The notes under the pieces were generated by a model, which searched no databases, was not told the DNA's origin, and worked only from the letters and a program-made list of their open reading frames with translations. 33,434 nt of DNA from an uncultured Clostridium sp. (GTDB taxonomy: Bacteria > Bacillota > Clostridia > Oscillospirales > Butyricicoccaceae). Shown in pieces: positions 8,067 through 15,099 of the stretch (the first letter of the stretch is position 1; each line of letters starts with the position of its first letter). The stretch covers positions 1 to 33,434 of the forward strand of contig CANEGK010000028.1 of the NCBI GenBank assembly GCA_947427035.1. The letters are read 5' to 3'. Made by a program: the position numbers and the translations under genes.

Positions 8067-8095
8067 ATTGTACCATATTCCAGCAATTTTGCCAA
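8067..8095 (-). promoter_or_regulatory. Promoter of the pgsA-like operon
   Basis: On the minus strand: TTGGCA (8095-8090), 17 nt, TACAAT (8072-8067). Each hexamer has one mismatch to consensus. It leaves a leader of about 85 nt. Confidence 0.75.
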
Positions 8096-8155
8096 GTACC
8101 CCGAAGTTTCGCCCCTTTTTCACTTGCCGCCGCTTTCCCGCGCGCCGCCCGATGA

Positions 8156-8184
8156 TTGACATTTTTGTGGGCCTGCTGCATAAT
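8156..8184 (+). promoter_or_regulatory. Promoter of queT
   Basis: Perfect TTGACA, 17 nt, CATAAT. Predicted start near 8191, just at the first leader hairpin. Confidence 0.88.
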
Positions 8185-8189
8185 AAAAA

Positions 8190-8310
8190 GCGGATTTTTC
8201 GCGGCATGTGGCGAAAATCTGCCGAAAGCCGCCGTGGCCGCCTCCGGTAACAGGGGGAAAGGCGCGGGGCAAAAACAAGAAAGGAGTGCGGCAGACTGTT
8301 TTTCTGCCCG
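8190..8310 (+). ncRNA. Structured leader of queT, candidate preQ1 riboswitch
   Basis: The transcript would open with a ~12-bp stem with one bulge (8190-8223). It continues with GCC-rich helices around a CGCCT/AGGCG stem (about 8239-8264) that encloses GGTAACA, then AAGGAG (8281-8286), which could pair with CTCC at 8242-8245, pseudoknot-like. The Shine-Dalgarno is 33 nt from the ATG, with a 6-bp hairpin (GGCAGA/TCTGCC) between. preQ1 riboswitches of classes II and III are known upstream of queT genes, and class III occurs in Ruminococcaceae. I infer a preQ1 sensor from context and shape and cannot confirm the class. Confidence 0.5.
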
Positions 8311-8319
8311 TACAAAAAC

Positions 8320-8814
8320 ATGAACACAAAAAGACTGACCATCTGCGCCGTCATTGCGGCGGCCTACGCTGCCCTGTGCCTGCTTCTGGCCCCCATCAGC
8401 TATCAGGGCGTGCAAATCCGCCTGTCCGAAGCGCTGACCATCCTGCCCTTTATCGCTCCGTATACCGTCGGGGGGCTTTTCGTCGGCTGCCTGCTCGCCA
8501 ATCTTTTAAACCCGCTGGGCATCAACGTGCTGGACGTGGTTTTCGGCTCGCTGGCCACGCTGCTCGCCGGGCTTTTGACGGCCCGGTGCAAAAGCCGCTG
8601 GCTGGCCCCGCTTCCCCCTGTGCTTGTCAACGCTGTCATTGTCGGCGCCGTGCTCGCCTATACCTCGGCCCCCGGCCCCGGCTTCTGGCCGGCCTTCGGC
8701 CTCTTTGGCCTGGAAATCGGAATCGGGCAGCTGGCCGCCTGCTACATCGGCGGACTTTTGCTGCTCGGTGTTCTGAACAAAACCGGACTTTCCGGCCGCC
8801 TGCGTGAAAAGTAG
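8320..8814 (+). CDS. queT: QueT family queuosine-precursor transporter (ECF S component)
   Basis: 164 aa, about five to six membrane segments. QueT proteins are substrate-binding S components of ECF transporters, thought to import preQ1 or related precursors of queuosine. Family features seen: short MNTKRLTICAVIAA start, YQGVQIRLSEALTILPF and the GLFVGCLLANLLNPLG loop. No ECF ATPase or T component is nearby, as is usual for group II ECF systems that share one energising module. Strong promoter, structured leader and downstream terminator make a single-gene unit. Confidence 0.9.
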   Translation: MNTKRLTICAVIAAAYAALCLLLAPISYQGVQIRLSEALTILPFIAPYTVGGLFVGCLLANLLNPLGINVLDVVFGSLATLLAGLLTARCKSRWLAPLPPVLVNAVIVGAVLAYTSAPGPGFWPAFGLFGLEIGIGQLAACYIGGLLLLGVLNKTGLSGRLREK

Positions 8815-8838
8815 AATTCAAAAGCTTCCCCGGCCGTC

Positions 8839-8880
8839 AAAGGGCAGGGCAGACCATTGCGGTTTGCCCTGCCCTTTCCT
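8839..8880 (+). terminator. Terminator after queT
   Basis: A 13-bp perfect stem AAAGGGCAGGGCA/TGCCCTGCCCTTT (8839-8851 with 8865-8877), extended inward by ACC/GGT, then TTTCCTT. It abuts the convergent GNAT gene and may act both ways. Confidence 0.85.
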
Positions 8881-9329
8881 TAAAGGACATATTCATATTC
8901 ATTATTGAGCCAGGTAAACCCGAAATTGGTATAAAGCGTTTTCCCCATTTCCGAAGGGTTCAGCATGATCCGTCCGCACCCGTGTTCGGAAGCGCAGGAC
9001 ACGGCAAAGGCCAGCAGCTGCTTTGCGATCCCCCTTCTGCGGTATTCCGGCATAACGTACATGTTGAGCAGCCTTGCCACCCTTCCGTTCAAATGGTGCG
9101 CCGTCGGCATCATTTCCAGAAAGGACAGGCCCGTTGTTGCGATGATTGCCCCTTCATGCTCGCAGACAAGGGCGATATGGCTTCCGTTTTTTATATTCTG
9201 CTGAAAAAACGCGAGGGTCGCCGGAAAAAGCCGTTCTTCACAGCAGCTGCCGTCCGCCTCTTTCCGCATGGCCATTCTCAGCCGTGTAAGGGTTTCACAC
9301 TCGTCTATGGTCGCAGCACGATAAATCAT
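8880..9329 (-). CDS. GNAT family N-acetyltransferase
   Basis: 149 aa, one GNAT domain. Acetyl-CoA-binding motif A is seen as MYVMPEYRRRGIAKQLL; the C-terminal half has the usual NPSEMGKTLYTNFGF helix and strand. The substrate cannot be told. I start at ATG 9329 (MIYRAATIDE) with a G-rich Shine-Dalgarno, over an in-frame ATG 15 nt upstream. It lies between terminators at 8839 and 9359, so it is probably transcribed alone. Confidence 0.85.
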   Translation of the reverse strand: MIYRAATIDECETLTRLRMAMRKEADGSCCEERLFPATLAFFQQNIKNGSHIALVCEHEGAIIATTGLSFLEMMPTAHHLNGRVARLLNMYVMPEYRRRGIAKQLLAFAVSCASEHGCGRIMLNPSEMGKTLYTNFGFTWLNNEYEYVL

Positions 9330-9358
9330 CGTATTTCCCCCCATTTCCCCAGATTGTA

Positions 9359-9412
9359 TAAAAAAGCGGCGCCTGCCGAAAAACCGTTGTTCCCGGCGGG
9401 TGTCCGCTTTTT
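9359..9412 (-). terminator. Terminator of the SLH-protein gene
   Basis: Outer stem AAAAAGCGG/CCGCTTTTT (9361-9369 with 9404-9412) around a branched GC-rich inner hairpin; six T follow on the minus strand. Confidence 0.75.
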
Positions 9413-9419
9413 CCGCTTT

Positions 9420-11732
9420 TTACTTTTTCAGCACCAGGCTGGCTTTAAACTCCAGCCCGTCGTACTGGCCATAAGCCTCTATCTCCGCCTTGCCGGCCTC
9501 GCCGGCCAGTGTGCGCAGGGTAAAGGTTCCGCCCGTCACGGTGATGAGCTGGGTGTTTGCACCGGTGGCGATGGTGACGATTTCTCCTTCTGCCGTTTGC
9601 AGCAGAATGGTCCTTTCCGTCGTGTTGACAAAGAGCACGGTCCCTGCGATCCGGTCGGCTGTCGACGCCGCCGAATCGACCTCGATGGAAATCAGCTGTT
9701 CGCCGCTGACCAGCATGGACAGCCGGTACCCCACCTTGAGGGCCGATACCGCGACCGCTTTGCCGCCCGACGTGATGGACACGCCGCTCGTCACCGCATA
9801 GGTGGCCGTCGTGCCGTCCTCCAGCTCGACCTCCAGCGTGCTGCCCGTGCCCTCCTGCACAATGCGGGTGATGGTGCCCTTCAGATTGGCTTCACGCGTG
9901 CTCGACTCGACCAGCGTCACGGCGTTAAAGCGCACCGTCACCCGGACGGTATCGCCTACCCGCAGCTTGTCGAGCGAGCTGCTTTTGTCATCGCGCTTGA
10001 AGGTTGGCAGCTTGGCGACGTCCAGGTCAAAGGTGCTTTTGACGCCGTCGGCGTCGGTCACTTCCAGCACGACGGTGGTGCCGTAGGTGATATTGGTCAG
10101 CTCGCCCTCGGTGACGGCCGAGCCGGGGTTGGCAATGATCTCTGCCAAAGCGCCCGTGCTGTCCAGCCGCGCGGTGACGAACCAGTTGACCTTGACATCT
10201 TTGATTGCCGCTTTTGCCCCGGCGTAGGTGATGCTGGCGCCCGGGCTGACGGTATAGCTGGCCGAACGGCCGGTCACAAGATCGGTGATCCCCATCAAAT
10301 TGGGGGTTTTGCTCAGCAAAATGCTGCTGACGCCTCCCTGTACATAGCGGGTCGCCGTATCAAACGCGGCCGACAGTACCGCGCCGGTGTCGTTCGCGAT
10401 GCGCAACGAAACAAAGCTGCCGATATAGCTTTTGCTGACCGCCCCGGTCAGGTTGTTGACGGTTACTACCGTGCCCGGGCTGAGCGGGATGCGCCGCGTA
10501 ACGCCGTCATAACCGGTGACGGCCAGCGTGGCAGCGCTCCCCGACGTCTCGACGCCGGACAAAATCCCCTCTTCCAGGTAAGAGCCGCCGCCCAGACGCA
10601 GGGTGAGCAGGCCGCCCGACGCGTCCAGCGTGCAGTCGGCGGTGACGTAGCTGCCGTCCAGGTCGATGACGCTGCGGTCGCCCGTTTTTTTGCCGGCCTG
10701 CACCTCGGTCAGGCGGGTAATGGGCAGGGTGCGCGTCTGGCCGCCCGCAGTGATGGTGACCGACTCGCGTGTAAAGGCGTTCACGGTGCCGCTCAGGGTT
10801 TGCAGCCCGCCGAACAGACGCACCGACGTCGCCGTACCCGCGCTGTCCTGCGCGACGCGGGCGTACAGACCCGGCTGTAAGGCCGACGTGCCCGACAGCA
10901 TATTGTAGCGGTAAACAGAAGCGCCGGTGGGAACCGTGACGCTTTTCAGCCCCGACAGATCGCTTTGCAGCGACAGAACGACGGCCCCTTTGTCGCCCGG
11001 CGTCACGGCGGCGATGCTGCCCGCCGTCCACGAATAGGCGGTGTATTCCGGCAGCTCGACGGTCACATTGTTGGCGCGCATAAAGGCGAGCACGCGCGAC
11101 AGCATGGTGGCGACCACGCCGCGGTTGACGGCGAGTTTAGGGGAAAAATTGTTCTGCTTGTCGCCTTCGACAATTTCATACAGCTTTAAAATGTAAACAT
11201 AGGGCCGGCGGCTTTCAGAAATCGACGACAGGTCGTTAAAATCCAGGCTGTAGTCCGAAAGGCCGCTCGCCAGCTCGGTCAGTCCCATTGCGCGCACCAG
11301 GTACATGGCGAGATCCTCTTTCGCCATCTCTTTGCCCAGGGCCGCGGCGCTGTGCAGCGCCCGCAGCTCTTCAACGGTCAGAACGCCGGTTTCCAGACAG
11401 ACGGAAAGCTCGGTGCGCGCCCAATCATACGAAGTGCCCAAAACAGAATTGAGCGTGCTCTCCCACCGTGTCCTGATGCTGAGCGCGTTGGCGCTGGAAA
11501 CGCCGCAGACGCGCCCGCACAAAACCAGCGCTTCGGCGGCCGTCAGATTGTTATAGGGCCGGAAGGTGTTGTCCTCGTACCCTTTGAAAACGCCTTGCGC
11601 GCTGACATCGTCGATATAGCTTTTGGCCCAGTGGTCGGCCGTGTCCTTATACGCCGCCGAAACGGGCGCGGCGGTCAGCGCCGTCAGCATACAAAGGGCC
11701 AGAAGAAGGGAAAGCCCGCGTTTATGTCTCAT
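9420..11732 (-). CDS. S-layer homology (SLH) domain surface protein
   Basis: 770 aa. A signal peptide (basic MRHKR, hydrophobic core, cut near PVSAA) is followed by SLH-type repeats in residues ~27-230. The first is clear (DHWAKSYIDDVSAQGVFKGY, TAAEALVL); two more are divergent, the third around FSPKLAVNRGVVATML. SLH domains bind pyruvylated secondary cell-wall polymer and hold the protein on the cell surface. Residues ~240-770 are Thr/Ser/Val/Gly-rich beta-strand repeats with no catalytic motif that I can see, likely an outward structural or adhesive part. GGAGGTG precedes ATG 11732. Single-gene unit with promoter at 11778-11806. Confidence 0.88.
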   Translation of the reverse strand: MRHKRGLSLLLALCMLTALTAAPVSAAYKDTADHWAKSYIDDVSAQGVFKGYEDNTFRPYNNLTAAEALVLCGRVCGVSSANALSIRTRWESTLNSVLGTSYDWARTELSVCLETGVLTVEELRALHSAAALGKEMAKEDLAMYLVRAMGLTELASGLSDYSLDFNDLSSISESRRPYVYILKLYEIVEGDKQNNFSPKLAVNRGVVATMLSRVLAFMRANNVTVELPEYTAYSWTAGSIAAVTPGDKGAVVLSLQSDLSGLKSVTVPTGASVYRYNMLSGTSALQPGLYARVAQDSAGTATSVRLFGGLQTLSGTVNAFTRESVTITAGGQTRTLPITRLTEVQAGKKTGDRSVIDLDGSYVTADCTLDASGGLLTLRLGGGSYLEEGILSGVETSGSAATLAVTGYDGVTRRIPLSPGTVVTVNNLTGAVSKSYIGSFVSLRIANDTGAVLSAAFDTATRYVQGGVSSILLSKTPNLMGITDLVTGRSASYTVSPGASITYAGAKAAIKDVKVNWFVTARLDSTGALAEIIANPGSAVTEGELTNITYGTTVVLEVTDADGVKSTFDLDVAKLPTFKRDDKSSSLDKLRVGDTVRVTVRFNAVTLVESSTREANLKGTITRIVQEGTGSTLEVELEDGTTATYAVTSGVSITSGGKAVAVSALKVGYRLSMLVSGEQLISIEVDSAASTADRIAGTVLFVNTTERTILLQTAEGEIVTIATGANTQLITVTGGTFTLRTLAGEAGKAEIEAYGQYDGLEFKASLVLKK

Positions 11733-11777
11733 AAAGCACCTCCACATTGCGCAAATCAAACGGACTGTATAGTTAAG

Positions 11778-11806
11778 ATTATAGCGGTTTGCGCGGCAAA
11801 AAGCAA
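11778..11806 (-). promoter_or_regulatory. Promoter of the SLH-protein gene
   Basis: On the minus strand: TTGCTT (11806-11801), 17 nt, perfect TATAAT (11783-11778). Confidence 0.6.
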
Positions 11807-11842
11807 ATAAAATGACCGCCGGCTGTGGGCAGCCTGTTTGCA

Positions 11843-11874
11843 AACAAAAAACGCGGCCTTTGCCGGCCGCGTTT
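11843..11874 (-). terminator. Terminator of the VanX-type gene
   Basis: Stem AAACGCGGCC/GGCCGCGTTT (11849-11858 with 11865-11874) and a 6-nt loop; TTTTTTG follows on the minus strand. Confidence 0.85.
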
Positions 11875-11882
11875 CTCTGTTT

Positions 11883-12527
11883 TTATTCGATGGGGAAATC
11901 GAAATAAGTGTCGGGATAAGGCTCGGTGGCCAGGTTGAAGTGCCACCACTCGCACTCGTAGGGGACAAAGCCGCAGGCGCACATGGCGTCGGAAAGAATC
12001 TTGCGGTTTTTCTCCTGCAATTCGCTCAGGCCGGCCGCGCCCGGGTGGGAGCGGACATCCATAAAGTCGAAAATGCTGCCCATATCCAGCTCCTGGTGGG
12101 TTTTCATATCGACCAGGCTGAGGTCGACCGAACTGCCGCGGGAATGGCCCGATTTGCGGGCGATATAGCCCAAATCAAACATTTTGGCCTTTTCCACGTT
12201 GGGGTAATGCACCGGCTTGCGGCGCTGATCCTCAACGTCGGCGCCCCAGCGGATGAAATGGTCAACGGCGCGCTGCGGGCGGAAGGCGTCAAAGAACTTC
12301 ATCACATAACCCTGCTTGCGCAGGATCTCGGCGGCTTTGACGCAGCCCTCGGCGGCCTGGGTCGTCATGACGACCAGCGGCTGATTATAGCCTTCAATCA
12401 CACGCCCCATAAAGTTTTCGGTGCCGGCGTATTTGGCGTCGACAATACAGTCGGGAATGAGGTCGTCGATGTAGACAAAGCCTTCCGGAAGGCCCTTTTT
12501 GGGAACGCCCTTTGTTGACAGGTTCAT
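11883..12527 (-). CDS. D-alanyl-D-alanine dipeptidase, VanX/DdpX type (M15D)
   Basis: 214 aa zinc peptidase, no signal peptide, so cytosolic. Zinc ligands by motif: His128 and Asp135 (SGHSRGSSVDLSL) and His196 (ECEWWHF); Glu193 is the likely catalytic base and Arg83 (DAFRPQ) the conserved active-site Arg. DMG...FDFMD and RSHPG blocks are also VanX-like. The enzyme splits D-Ala-D-Ala. Without vanH, vanA or vanRS here, a role in recycling wall D-Ala, as with DdpX, is more likely than glycopeptide resistance. GGAGGAG lies upstream of the ATG; promoter at 12598-12606. Confidence 0.9.
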   Translation of the reverse strand: MNLSTKGVPKKGLPEGFVYIDDLIPDCIVDAKYAGTENFMGRVIEGYNQPLVVMTTQAAEGCVKAAEILRKQGYVMKFFDAFRPQRAVDHFIRWGADVEDQRRKPVHYPNVEKAKMFDLGYIARKSGHSRGSSVDLSLVDMKTHQELDMGSIFDFMDVRSHPGAAGLSELQEKNRKILSDAMCACGFVPYECEWWHFNLATEPYPDTYFDFPIE

Positions 12528-12597
12528 ACTGCTCTCCTCCTTTAATCAATACCCGGCGTGCGGCTTCCCGCGCGCTTCTTCCGTCTTTATGATTAAA

Positions 12598-12606
12598 ATT
12601 ATAGCA
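12598..12606 (-). promoter_or_regulatory. Extended -10 promoter of the VanX-type gene
   Basis: On the minus strand TGC-TATAAT is a perfect extended -10; no good -35 is present. It is about 70 nt upstream of the start. Confidence 0.55.
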
Positions 12607-12627
12607 CAAACGGCAGGAAAAGGAAAG

Positions 12628-13245
12628 TCATAAACGATAGGAAAGAACCATCAGGCTTTCTGAAAAATGGACGTTTTCAACCGGCACGTCGCTCAGCTCC
12701 AGGTGCAGATCAATATTGGTAAAATTCCAGATACCGCGGATGCCCCATTCGACCAGCTGCCCGGCCGTCTCTCTCGCCGCGCTGCCCGGCATGGCCAGAA
12801 CGGCGATATCGGGATGGGTTTCGCGCACAAAGCCTTCGAGCTCGTCCAGCGGGCGGATGGTGACGCCGCCGATGACGCGGCCTATCTGCTCGTCCGCGGG
12901 GTCAAAGGCGCCGGCCACGGCAAAGCCGCAGGCGTCGAAGCGGAAATTGCGCAAAAGGGCGCGCCCCAGGTTGCCGACGCCGACCAGCACGGCGGTGTGC
13001 CCGTGGTCGATATGCAGAATGGACGCAATGGATTTGAGAAGCGTCTGCACATTGTAGCCATAACCCTGCTGGCCAAACCCGCCAAAGCAGTTGAAGTCCT
13101 GGCGGACCTGCGACGCAGTCAGCCCCATTTTCGCCGCCAGCACCTCGGACGAGATGCGTTCGACATTTTCTTTATCCAGCTCGGTCAGGTGCCTGTAATA
13201 CCGCGGCATACGGCGGATGACGGCTGACGAAATCTTTTTTTCCAT
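12628..13245 (-). CDS. rex: Redox-sensing transcriptional repressor Rex
   Basis: 205 aa. An N-terminal winged helix (~1-80; RRMPRYYRHL, LTASQVRQDFNCFGGFGQQGYGY) is followed by a Rossmann domain with GVGNLG for NAD(H) and the typical FDAD-like FDPADEQIG region. Rex dimers repress fermentation and respiration genes and release DNA when NADH/NAD+ is high. I start at ATG 13245 (MEKKISS), with GGGAGG 8 nt upstream, and not 51 nt upstream. It has its own sigma-A promoter; no clear Rex operator was found in this window. The length is normal. Confidence 0.95.
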   Translation of the reverse strand: MEKKISSAVIRRMPRYYRHLTELDKENVERISSEVLAAKMGLTASQVRQDFNCFGGFGQQGYGYNVQTLLKSIASILHIDHGHTAVLVGVGNLGRALLRNFRFDACGFAVAGAFDPADEQIGRVIGGVTIRPLDELEGFVRETHPDIAVLAMPGSAARETAGQLVEWGIRGIWNFTNIDLHLELSDVPVENVHFSESLMVLSYRL

Positions 13246-13267
13246 GGCGTTTCCCTCCCAACATTTT

Positions 13268-13296
13268 ATTTTATAAGAAAAAGCAAACTTTTTCAA
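13268..13296 (-). promoter_or_regulatory. Promoter of rex
   Basis: On the minus strand: TTGAAA (13296-13291), 17 nt, TAAAAT (13273-13268), five of six matches each. It gives a leader of about 15 nt. Confidence 0.78.
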
Positions 13297-13392
13297 GCAG
13301 TTTCTTCATCATATCCGGCATTTCTCTTTATTTTTATCTGAAAACCGCATCTCTCTTCTGCTGATTTGCGGCGGAGAAGTGACATAAAAACT

Positions 13393-13535
13393 TTATCCGC
13401 CAGCCACTACACAAAGTTATCCACATTTTCCACAGGTTTGTCCACAGCCCGTCAAGCGCCTGCTCCAAAGGCTTTGCAAAAGAAATGATAAAAAGTGTCA
13501 AACCCGCAAACTGAAAAAAGGCAAAGTTATCGACA
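13393..13535 (+). promoter_or_regulatory. Cluster of DnaA-box-like 9-mers in a 352-nt intergenic region
   Basis: A perfect DnaA box TTATCCACA (13417-13425) is joined by three one-mismatch boxes in the same direction: TTTTCCACA (13426-13434), TTGTCCACA (13438-13446) and TTATCGACA (13527-13535). A weaker TTATCCGCC is at 13393. The nearby 13247-13345 is AT-rich. No gene is seen from 13246 to 13597. The pattern is that of a DnaA-binding locus; whether it is an origin, a titration site or a chance cluster cannot be told. Confidence 0.55.
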
Positions 13536-13564
13536 GGCTTTTGGTTTACATAATCCCACATTTT

Positions 13565-13584
13565 ACACTCTGTTTACAGAGTGT
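13565..13584 (-). terminator. Possible hairpin terminator after tsaD
   Basis: A perfect 8-bp stem ACACTCTG/CAGAGTGT with a TTTA loop lies 13 nt past the tsaD stop. No U tract follows on the minus strand, so it may only protect the 3' end. Confidence 0.35.
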
Positions 13585-13597
13585 TGTAAGAAATATT

Positions 13598-14635
13598 TTA
13601 CTTTCCCGCTTTCTCCTGCGCCGCCGGGCTTTCACCGGCCGGCAGGGTCGCATAGCAGTTTTGGGCGCTCGTCCCCACGTTGCCTGCCAGGTATTCGTAA
13701 TAGGCCTGCGCCGCTATCATCGAGCCGTTGTCGCCGCACAGGCGCAGCGGCGGCAGGCAGAGCGCGAGGCCGCGGCGCCGGCACTCTTCTGCAAGCCGGG
13801 CGCGCAGCACCGAATTGGCGGCCACGCCGCCCGCCGCGACAACGGTTTTCCGGCCGCAGTGCAGAGCCGCTTCGACGACGCGGGGCACAATGCTGTCGGC
13901 CACGGCGCGGCACACCCCGGCGGCCAGCGCCGCACGGTCAGCACGCTCCCCCTTCTGCGCGGCATTGTGAACCAGGTTGACGGCCGCCGTCTTCAGCCCG
14001 GAAAAGCTGAAGTCAAAGGGCGCGCCCGCAACGTCGGCGCGCGGCAGGCGGTATTGATTCGCGTCGCCCCCCTGCGCCAGCCGATCCATCGCCGCGCCGC
14101 CGGGGTACGGCAGCGACAGAACGCGCGCAATTTTGTCAAAGGCCTCGCCGGCCGCATCGTCGCGCGACGCGCCGAGCACCGTCATGGCAGTGTAGTCGGC
14201 CACGTCGATGACCACCGTGTGCCCGCCCGACGCGACCAGCGCCGTGAAGGGCGGTTCGAGCGTTTTGTCCGCCACATAACAGGCGGCGATGTGCCCGCGG
14301 ATGTGGTGGACAGGGATAAAGGGCACATCCAGCGCCAGCGCGCACGCTTTGGCAAAGTTGGCCCCCACCAGCAGCGCGCCGATCAGCCCGGGGGCGCAGG
14401 TGGCGGCGACGGCGTCTAAATCGCGCCTGTCCACGCCGGCGCGGCGCAGAGCCTCTTCGGCGACCAGCGTCACCTTTTCGGCGTGCTGGCGCGACGCAAT
14501 TTCCGGCACGACGCCGCCGTACAAAGCGTGCATCTCGGCCTGGGAATAGACGACGTCCGATAATATTTCGCGTCCGTCGCGGCTGACGGCGGCCGCCGTC
14601 TCGTCGCACGAGCTTTCAATGGCCAGTATAATCAT
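13598..14635 (-). CDS. tsaD: tRNA N6-adenosine threonylcarbamoyltransferase TsaD
   Basis: 345 aa, normal length. TsaD, with TsaB and TsaE, transfers threonylcarbamoyl from TC-AMP to A37 of ANN-decoding tRNAs. ASKHA-fold marks: ESSCDETAAAV (phosphate 1), CAPGLIGALLVG, metal-binding HHIRGH, ASGGHT and the C-terminal AAGGVAANSVLR and CGDNGSMIA blocks. The start overlaps the rimI stop (ATGA), so the gene closes the polA-rimI-tsaD operon. The C-terminal ~15 residues are Ala/Pro-rich and not conserved. Confidence 0.96.
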   Translation of the reverse strand: MIILAIESSCDETAAAVSRDGREILSDVVYSQAEMHALYGGVVPEIASRQHAEKVTLVAEEALRRAGVDRRDLDAVAATCAPGLIGALLVGANFAKACALALDVPFIPVHHIRGHIAACYVADKTLEPPFTALVASGGHTVVIDVADYTAMTVLGASRDDAAGEAFDKIARVLSLPYPGGAAMDRLAQGGDANQYRLPRADVAGAPFDFSFSGLKTAAVNLVHNAAQKGERADRAALAAGVCRAVADSIVPRVVEAALHCGRKTVVAAGGVAANSVLRARLAEECRRRGLALCLPPLRLCGDNGSMIAAQAYYEYLAGNVGTSAQNCYATLPAGESPAAQEKAGK

Positions 14636-15099
14636 CGGTTTCCCTCATTCAAAAATAATGTCATGAGCAGCGCATTCTCTTCAGGGTCGTGATAATAACG
14701 AGGCCGTAGCCCGACGGGCTGAAAGCCAAAGGAGCGATACAGCGCGATGGCGGGCGCATTGCTTTCGCGTACCTCCAGCGTCAGACACAGCGCTTTGTCC
14801 TTCTTCGCCGCCGCAACAGCCTGTGAAAGCAGCAGGCGCGCGCAGCCCTGGCGGCGGCATTCCGGTACGACCGCGACGTTGGTGACATGCACCTCGCCGC
14901 AGATGTTCATGGCGGCGACGTAACCGAGCACGCGCCCCGCCTGCTCCAGCACGAACCAGCGCGACAGCGTGTTGTCCAGCTCGGCGCACAGCATCCCCTC
15001 GCTCCACGGGTCGGGAAAAACCTCCCGCTCAATGCGCGCGATTTCCGGAATGTGCCGCGCTTTGAGCGGGACGATCGCCCGGTCAGTGCTTTGCCTCAT
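14632..15099 (-). CDS. rimI: Ribosomal protein S18-alanine N-acetyltransferase RimI
   Basis: 155 aa GNAT enzyme. Motif A is VAVVPECRRQGCARLLL; the C-terminal EVRESNAPAIALYRSFGFQ with YYHDPEENALLM is characteristic of RimI, which acetylates the N-terminal Ala of S18. Adjacency to tsaD is the common Firmicute order (tsaE-tsaB-rimI-tsaD), though tsaE and tsaB are not in this window. I start at ATG 15099 with GGGAGGA upstream; this overlaps the end of polA by 17 nt. Confidence 0.92.
   Translation of the reverse strand: MRQSTDRAIVPLKARHIPEIARIEREVFPDPWSEGMLCAELDNTLSRWFVLEQAGRVLGYVAAMNICGEVHVTNVAVVPECRRQGCARLLLSQAVAAAKKDKALCLTLEVRESNAPAIALYRSFGFQPVGLRPRYYHDPEENALLMTLFLNEGNR

Noticed and set aside
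8982..10880. A 632-codon plus-strand frame opposite the GNAT and SLH genes
   Set aside because: It is antisense to two clear genes, lacks a ribosome site and reads as low-complexity sequence.
11883..12527. Vancomycin-resistance vanX
   Set aside because: No vanH, vanA, vanS or vanR nearby; stand-alone D-Ala-D-Ala dipeptidases serve wall recycling.
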